Of a stretch of 64,000 bases of DNA, positions 56,112 through 64,000 are shown in pieces. Below the pieces are notes generated by a model. The model was not told the DNA's origin, searched no databases, and was given only the letters and a program-made list of their open reading frames with translations. The DNA is from Rhizobium sp. CC-YZS058 (GTDB lineage: Bacteria > Pseudomonadota > Alphaproteobacteria > Rhizobiales > Rhizobiaceae), in assembly GCF_034720595.1 (NCBI RefSeq), contig NZ_JAYESJ010000001.1:4218492-4282491 (forward strand), read 5' to 3'. Made by a program: the position numbers and the translations under genes. Positions within the stretch are counted from its first letter, which is position 1, and every line of letters begins with the position of its first letter.

Positions 56112-56813
56112 CCCTGAAGTGGGCTTGCCAACCTTACAAGCGTAGCTAAGGCGTAGGGAAGCGTACAGGCATCAAGGTAGCTTTGCCTGACCTCAGCCGG
56201 CGTATGTCGAAGAAGCCGGTTCCTTCTACGGTCGAGTTGGATTTTTCGATTTGAGGTTCTGCGTCGCGATCATCTGGCGCGAGCAACCCTGCCCGCAGGC
56301 ATCTGATCTCGACTTTTCCCAGTTGTTCTAGTTCAGCGGCAAGAGCCAGGCTCCTTACGCGCCGAGGGGCTAGTTTGCCGTGTCGAACATCCTCTCGAGA
56401 TTGTTCAGATCATGGCAGCTTTGCCGATGAAGTAACACTGCAGTCACCTCCGGCCGGCACTCAAGAACGAAAACACGCCTATAGCGATAAGGGTGCTCAG
56501 CAGAGATCACGGCGAACCCGTCCCGCTCGACGCTTATCGACTCAAGCAGAGATTTATGTCCGATCGCTAAACATGCTGTTCCAACGACCGGAGCGGAACT
56601 TTGGAAATTTCCTGCCCGCTCAGTACCGCCGCGCCCGCCTGACAACCTTCATATAGGACGGGAGATGCCCATGAGAGGGCAGGAAGGAAGAACTTTCTCG
56701 AAAACGGCCAAATCAAATCCGGCAGAAAGCCCACATCAGTCAGCGCAGGGACAAACCAGACCGGCGAAATCAAAGGCCCAACTGTCTGAGTTCGGTATGG
56801 GCAAAAGCGGAAA
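56112..56813. other. gene-poor region next to the tRNA 3' end
   Basis: About 700 bp. One - strand frame, 56370-56645 (91 residues; SISVERDGFAVISAEHPYRY, ending LERMFDTAN), looks protein-like but has no clear start or family. No integrase or att-type repeat was seen here. Confidence 0.35.
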
Positions 56814-57122
56814 TGGTGTCCACGAGAGGATTCGAACCTCCGACCCCAGGATTCATCCCACTTCGGCTTTCGCCGCCGTCGACGTGCTGTCGCCGTTCGT
56901 GGTCTGGACTGTCCCTTCACCATGAGCCTTTCGGCTTGTAGGTGCTGCCCATCCAGTCTCTACACCTTCAACGGATTTCTCCGAAGCTTGGCTCGGGATT
57001 GGCATGCTGAGCGTTCAGCGAAGCGTTCCCCGACTTTGAGCAGATCGACTGCACGCTTTCGCCGTGCAGCCCCCAATTATGAACCAGGAATCCTGTGCTC
57101 TATCCTGCTGAGCTACGTGGAC
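56814..57122 (-). tRNA. tRNA-Arg(CCU), interrupted by a group I intron
   Basis: The gene runs from 57122 down to 56814. Exon 1 (57086-57122, 37 nt) begins GTCCACGTAGCTCAGCAGGA and ends in the anticodon CCT. Exon 2 (56814-56853, 40 nt) begins AATCCTGG, contains the T arm GGTTCGAATCC and ends CGTGGAC-A-CCA, with CCA encoded. The acceptor GTCCACG pairs with CGTGGAC, and the anticodon stem CAGGA pairs with TCCTG across the intron. The spliced molecule is a normal 77-nt tRNA with loop TTCCTAA, so the anticodon is CCU (Arg, AGG). The interruption sits directly after the third anticodon base, between positions 36 and 37. Confidence 0.95.
56854..57085 (-). ncRNA. group I self-splicing intron in tRNA-Arg(CCU)
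   Basis: A 232-nt intron. It begins after a T (exon end CCT, which can pair with a GGG run at intron position 12-16 to form P1 with the required U-G pair) and ends in G. Core elements are in order: a P2-like stem CTGCACG/CGTGCAG, the P3-P4 strand AATCCCGAGCCAAGC, GAAATCCGTTGAAGGTGTAG, and P7 AGACTGG (56953-56959) with CAGTCC (56906-56911). A GNRA-capped hairpin AGCC-GAAA-GGCT lies between. No open frame for a homing endonuclease fits. Introns of this kind in tRNA-Arg(CCU) are known in Agrobacterium. Confidence 0.9.
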
Positions 57123-57328
57123 ACATGCATTTCCGACTTCTCAATAGCGGATCATCCCCGTCGCTTCAACTCTCCTGCGCATTCGCCTGCGCGTCGTGCA
57201 GGGCGGAAATGCGGATTGCGGGGCTTCCGCGGACGATCGATCGGGTGATAAGCAGGAACTGCTAACGCGTGATGGTGCCATGGGGCGAGGCACAGTCCTG
57301 CGAGGGAATGAAGAGGCAGAAGTTCGGC

Positions 57329-58231
57329 ATGTTTATCGGCATTGACTGGGGCGGGACGAAAATGGAAGTGGTGGCGCTCGACCGCCGCGGCGATGAGCGT
57401 GCACGCAAGCGCGTGGCCACCCCAACGACCTATGCCGACTGCCTCGCCGCCGTTGCCGATCTCGTCGGAGCCGCCGAGCAGCAGGCCGGAGAGAGCGGTA
57501 CGGTGGGCCTCGGCATTCCAGGCAGCCCCAATCCGCTGACCGGGCTGGTTCGCAATTCCAATGCCGTGGTCTTGAACGGCAAGCCGCTCGGGCGCGATCT
57601 CGAAGCCCGTCTCGGCCGCCCCGTGCGCATTGCCAATGATGCCAATTGTCTTGCCGTGTCGGAGGCGGTGGACGGTGCCGGCGAAGGGCTGCACGCCGTC
57701 TTCGGCATCATCATCGGCACAGGCCATGGCGGTGGATTGGCCTTGGACGGCCGCGTCCATGCCGGCTTCCAGGGGCTGGCTGCGGAAGTCGGCCATTACC
57801 CGCTTCCCTGGATGAAGCCGGAGGAATATCCCGGCCATCTCTGCTGGTGCGGCAAGCGCGGCTGCCTTGAACAATATGCCTGCGGCACCGGGCTGGAGCT
57901 GGATTATCGCCTGTCGACCGGTGCGGAGCGAAAGGCGCGCGACATCATCGCCGACAAGCGGGCTGGCGATGCCTCCGCACTTGCCGTCTATGAGCGGTTC
58001 GCGGATCGTCTCGCCCGCAGCCTGGCGCTCCTCACCAACATCGTCGATCCCGATGTCTTCGTGCTCGGCGGCGGCATGTCGAATGTCGATGAACTCTACG
58101 ACGACGTGCCGCCGCGCGTGGCCGAGTATCTGTTTGGCGATACGTTCAAGACCCCGATCCGCAAGGCGCGCCATGGCGACAGTTCCGGCGTGCGCGGTGC
58201 TGCCTTCCTCTGGAAAGAGGCAGCGCCCTGA
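57329..58231 (+). CDS. ROK-family sugar kinase
   Basis: A 300-residue ROK kinase (fructokinase/glucokinase/N-acetylhexosamine kinase group). The ATP motif is MFIGIDWGGTKMEVVALD (about 1-18). The catalytic Asp is in VRIANDANCLAVSEA (about 101-115), GFQGLAAEVGHYPLPW provides the ExGH sugar motif, and the zinc motif is CWCGKRGCLEQYACG, intact CxCGxxGCxE. DPDVFVLGGGMSNVDELY is the late phosphate-binding segment. An ATG at 57308 would add seven residues and is possible. It precedes a UPF0303 gene and a sugar epimerase gene, suggesting a small hexose-metabolism operon. Confidence 0.9.
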   Translation: MFIGIDWGGTKMEVVALDRRGDERARKRVATPTTYADCLAAVADLVGAAEQQAGESGTVGLGIPGSPNPLTGLVRNSNAVVLNGKPLGRDLEARLGRPVRIANDANCLAVSEAVDGAGEGLHAVFGIIIGTGHGGGLALDGRVHAGFQGLAAEVGHYPLPWMKPEEYPGHLCWCGKRGCLEQYACGTGLELDYRLSTGAERKARDIIADKRAGDASALAVYERFADRLARSLALLTNIVDPDVFVLGGGMSNVDELYDDVPPRVAEYLFGDTFKTPIRKARHGDSSGVRGAAFLWKEAAP

Positions 58232-58250
58232 TGATGAAAGGACAGAGACG

Positions 58251-58745
58251 ATGAATGTCGACGAGGATCTCCGCCGTGTGGCGGAGCAGGAAGCGGCCCT
58301 GCAGTTCGAAACGTTCGATCCCGCTATGGCCTTCACCTTAGGCACTACGCTGCGCGGCCTGGCTTTGGCGCGCGGCCTGCCGATCGTCATCGATGTCAGC
58401 CTGTTCTCCATGCCGCTTTTCTATTCGGCGCTCGAAGGCACCACTCCCGACAATGCCAACTGGGTGCGCCGCAAGCGCAACTGCGTGTCCCGCTTCTTCC
58501 GCAGCAGCTATGGCCTCGGTCTCTCGCTCGCCAAGGATGGTCGCAGCCTGCAGGAAAAATTCGGTCTGTCGGATGCCGATTTCGCGCCGCATGGCGGCAG
58601 TTTCCCGATCACCGTCCGAGGTGCGGGCTGCATCGGCGCCGTCACCGTCTCCGGTCTGCCGCAGCGCGATGACCATGCGCTGGTGGTGGAGGCGCTCGCT
58701 GCCTTGTTGGATCAAGACTTCGCTACCCTTGGATTTGACACCTGA
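58251..58745 (+). CDS. UPF0303 / heme-degrading-domain (GlcG-HbpS-like) protein
   Basis: A 164-residue protein of the UPF0303 group: DLRRVAEQEAALQFETFD, AFTLGTTLRGLALARGLPIV, VRRKRNCVSRFFRSSYGLGL, then FAPHGGSFPITVRGAGCIGA and SGLPQRDDHALVVEALAALL. The family has the GlcG/HbpS fold and is often labelled heme-degrading-domain, but its physiological role is unclear. It follows the ROK kinase gene by 19 bp and precedes the AGE epimerase gene by 23 bp, so the three are likely one transcript. Confidence 0.85.
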   Translation: MNVDEDLRRVAEQEAALQFETFDPAMAFTLGTTLRGLALARGLPIVIDVSLFSMPLFYSALEGTTPDNANWVRRKRNCVSRFFRSSYGLGLSLAKDGRSLQEKFGLSDADFAPHGGSFPITVRGAGCIGAVTVSGLPQRDDHALVVEALAALLDQDFATLGFDT

Positions 58746-58768
58746 ACGTTCATTTTGAGGTTTTCTTG

Positions 58769-59938
58769 ATGACCCTTGTCCGCATTGCCAATGATCTTTC
58801 TGCTTGGCTTCAAGACCAGGCTCTGCCCCTCTGGCTCCACACCGGATACGATCGCCATCGCGGCGGTTTTGTCGAGACGATCGACATGCGCGGTGAGCCA
58901 ACGGACGCCCATCGCCGTGCGCGCGTTCAGCCACGTCAGATCTACTGTTTTGCCGAGGCTGGACGCCGCGGCTTTGCCGGTGATTGGCGGTTCGTGGTGG
59001 AGGATGGATTGTCCTACTTCGACCGCGTCTATCGCCAGCCGAGCGGCTTCTACGGTGCGCTTGCCTCTGCCGATGGCCGGCTTCTTGATCCGTCCTTCGA
59101 TATCTACAACCAGGCTTTCGCCTTCCTGGCCTTTGCCTATCTTTCGAAGGTCCTGCCGGAGCGGTCCTTGGAGATGCGTGAGCGCAGCGATGCGTTGCGC
59201 GCAGGGTTGGGCGCCTTCTGCAAGCATCCGGTCGCGGGTTTCGAGGAAGACAATCCGCCGCGGCTGCCGCTTTGCTCAAATCCGCACATGCATCTGTTCG
59301 AGGCCTGCCTGGCGAGCGAGGCGACAGACGGGTTCGACACGCTGGCCTGGACCAATCTCGGCGACGAGATCGCTGGCCTCTGCATGGATCATTTCATCGA
59401 CGGTGAAACCGGCGCGCTCAGGGAGTTCTTCGATCATGACTGGGCACCAGCCCAAGGCGAAAAGGGGCGCATCGTCGAGCCCGGCCACCAGTTCGAATGG
59501 GCCTGGCTGCTGACGCGCTGGGGTGAAAGCCGCGGCAGCGGCACGGCGATCGCCAAGGCTCGCCGCCTCTTCGAGATCGGCGAGACCCACGGTGTCGATC
59601 CTGCACGCGATGTCGCGGTCATGACGCTGTTTGACGATTTTTCCGTTGCCGACCCGATTGCCCGGCTTTGGCCGCAGACGGAATGGCTGAAATCGGCCAT
59701 TCGCCTGGCGACGTTGACTGAAGGCGCGGAACAAGCACGCTATCTCGCTTCCGCCACCCGCGCGGCTGCGGCGCTGCAGCGCTTCCTCGATGTTCCCATC
59801 GCAGGCCTGTGGCGGGATAAACAGCAGGCCGATGGCCGTTTCGTCGAGGAACCGGCGCCGGCCAGCAGTTTCTACCACATCCTCTGCGCCATCTATGAAC
59901 TCGAGGACTGCCTCAAGACCCTCGATGCCCAGACCTGA
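58769..59938 (+). CDS. AGE-family sugar epimerase/isomerase (mannose isomerase-like)
   Basis: A 389-residue (alpha/alpha)6-barrel protein of the N-acyl-glucosamine 2-epimerase / aldose-ketose isomerase family. Signature segments include RVQPRQIYCFAEAGRRGFAG (active-site R, Q and Y), DIYNQAFAFLAFAYL, NPHMHLFEACLA, IVEPGHQFEWAWLL (catalytic His) and the C-terminal PASSFYHILCAIYEL (second catalytic His). Rhizobial members interconvert mannose and fructose, sometimes called mannose-6-phosphate isomerase. With the upstream ROK kinase it could turn mannose into fructose-6-phosphate. ATG 58769 has GAGG upstream. Confidence 0.88.
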   Translation: MTLVRIANDLSAWLQDQALPLWLHTGYDRHRGGFVETIDMRGEPTDAHRRARVQPRQIYCFAEAGRRGFAGDWRFVVEDGLSYFDRVYRQPSGFYGALASADGRLLDPSFDIYNQAFAFLAFAYLSKVLPERSLEMRERSDALRAGLGAFCKHPVAGFEEDNPPRLPLCSNPHMHLFEACLASEATDGFDTLAWTNLGDEIAGLCMDHFIDGETGALREFFDHDWAPAQGEKGRIVEPGHQFEWAWLLTRWGESRGSGTAIAKARRLFEIGETHGVDPARDVAVMTLFDDFSVADPIARLWPQTEWLKSAIRLATLTEGAEQARYLASATRAAAALQRFLDVPIAGLWRDKQQADGRFVEEPAPASSFYHILCAIYELEDCLKTLDAQT

Positions 59939-59951
59939 TACTCATATATTG

Positions 59952-59971
59952 ACATAAACATATCTTTATGT
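59952..59971. promoter_or_regulatory. candidate SahR-like (ArsR-family) operator upstream of metH
   Basis: ACATAAACATATCTTTATGT has perfect 7-bp arms (ACATAAA/TTTATGT) around CATATC. The shape resembles palindromes with an ATATCTTTAT-type core bound by ArsR-family regulators of the methionine/SAM cycle (SahR). It lies 38 bp before the metH start. Confidence 0.55.
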
Positions 59972-59974
59972 GAC

Positions 59975-60004
59975 AGCCTTTCGCTGACTCTTCAGCGAAA
60001 GGCT
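59975..60004 (+). promoter_or_regulatory. 13-bp leader hairpin that covers the metH ribosome binding site
   Basis: AGCCTTTCGCTGA (59975-59987) and TCAGCGAAAGGCT (59992-60004) form a perfect 13-bp stem with a CTCT tetraloop. The only good Shine-Dalgarno, GAAAGG (59997-60002), seven bases before ATG 60010, is inside the 3' arm. Folding should hide it. A terminator for the upstream gene is possible, but only TTT follows. Confidence 0.7.
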
Positions 60005-60009
60005 TTGCC

Positions 60010-63783
<3,774 letters not shown>

Positions 63784-63788
63784 ACTCG

Positions 63789-63810
63789 CAAGGGCGCTCC
63801 GGCGCCCTTG
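63789..63810 (+). terminator. hairpin terminator after metH
   Basis: CAAGGGCGC and GCGCCCTTG form a perfect 9-bp stem with a TCCG tetraloop, five bases after the metH stop. A T-run is missing, which is common for terminators in this group. The remaining 190 bp to the window end hold no recognised gene. Confidence 0.65.
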
Positions 63811-64000
63811 AACGTCTCTGGAGGAGCCCCCATCTCTTCGCTTGAGAGGCGGCGCTGGCGAAACCATCGGCCGCTCCGTCTCGATCCTCCGTTCTGCGTC
63901 GACGACACCCCCAGATTCCGCCCGTTTTGCCGCTAAACACGGAATTTCCGTTTCCGATCAGCGACTTACAAAAAACTTTGCGATTTTGTTTTTTGGTGTG

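Noticed and set aside
59939..60009. SAM-II or SAH riboswitch before metH
   Set aside because: The leader is only about 70 bases. It shows one simple hairpin and a palindrome, not the pseudoknot layout of those riboswitches.

Overview
The window reads as alphaproteobacterial, most likely Rhizobiaceae (Agrobacterium/Rhizobium/Shinella/Ensifer type). The evidence is high GC content, many sugar and cyclitol ABC transporters with LacI, RpiR and LysR regulators, a DUF6894 protein, an IolC-DUF2090 fusion, a long MetH, and a tRNA-Arg(CCU) gene split by a small group I intron, a situation known from Agrobacterium. All calls come from reading the sequence; no database search was run.

Layout. (1) 1-13 kb is a mixed accessory region: a hipBA-type toxin-antitoxin pair (hipA cut by the window edge), a PAS-PAS-GGDEF-EAL protein, a TIR-domain protein with a small unknown partner, a MarR regulator with an FAD monooxygenase, a DUF6894 protein, a PPP-type phosphatase, a second FAD monooxygenase and an EamA transporter. 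Long non-coding or decayed stretches separate them. (2) 13.4-20.7 kb is a LacI-controlled operon for arabinofuranoside use: regulator, CUT1 ABC transporter (binding protein, two permeases, ATPase) and a GH127 beta-L-arabinofuranosidase. Two palindromic operators precede it. (3) 21.2-30.9 kb is a sugar or sugar-acid module: divergent LysR, SDR dehydrogenase, split transketolase, ribose-type ABC transporter, amidohydrolase-2 (lactonase-like) protein and a LacI regulator. Its substrate is not evident. (4) 31.2-45.7 kb is a large myo-inositol locus on the + strand: a CUT2 transporter with two paralogous binding proteins, an IolH-like protein, IolG, an IolI-like protein, an IolC-DUF2090 fusion, IolD, IolE, IolB, a tautomerase and an RpiR-type IolR. 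With IolG, E, D, B, C and the DUF2090 aldolase domain, the path from myo-inositol to malonate semialdehyde plus DHAP is complete; the final IolA step is not in the window. (5) 45.7-51.1 kb is a convergent - strand set of three Gfo/Idh/MocA dehydrogenases and a second IolE-like protein, divergent from a LacI regulator. It probably feeds other cyclitols into the same pathway. (6) 51.2-56.8 kb holds a methyl-accepting chemotaxis protein, a Phd/YefM-type antitoxin without an obvious toxin, an unknown 282-residue protein and gene-poor DNA. (7) 56.8-57.1 kb is the intron-split tRNA-Arg. (8) 57.3-64 kb looks like conserved chromosome: ROK kinase, UPF0303/heme-degrading-domain protein, AGE-family sugar epimerase/isomerase and metH. 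metH has a 20-bp palindrome upstream and a 13-bp hairpin that covers its ribosome binding site.

Regulation is unusually legible. Palindromic candidate operators occur in front of the hipB, monooxygenase, LacI-arabinoside, LysR/SDR, inositol-transporter, chemotaxis and metH units. Each binding-protein gene is followed by a stable hairpin. The 3' end of the tRNA faces the gene-poor accessory side, the usual arrangement when an island has used a tRNA as attachment site, but no integrase is visible.
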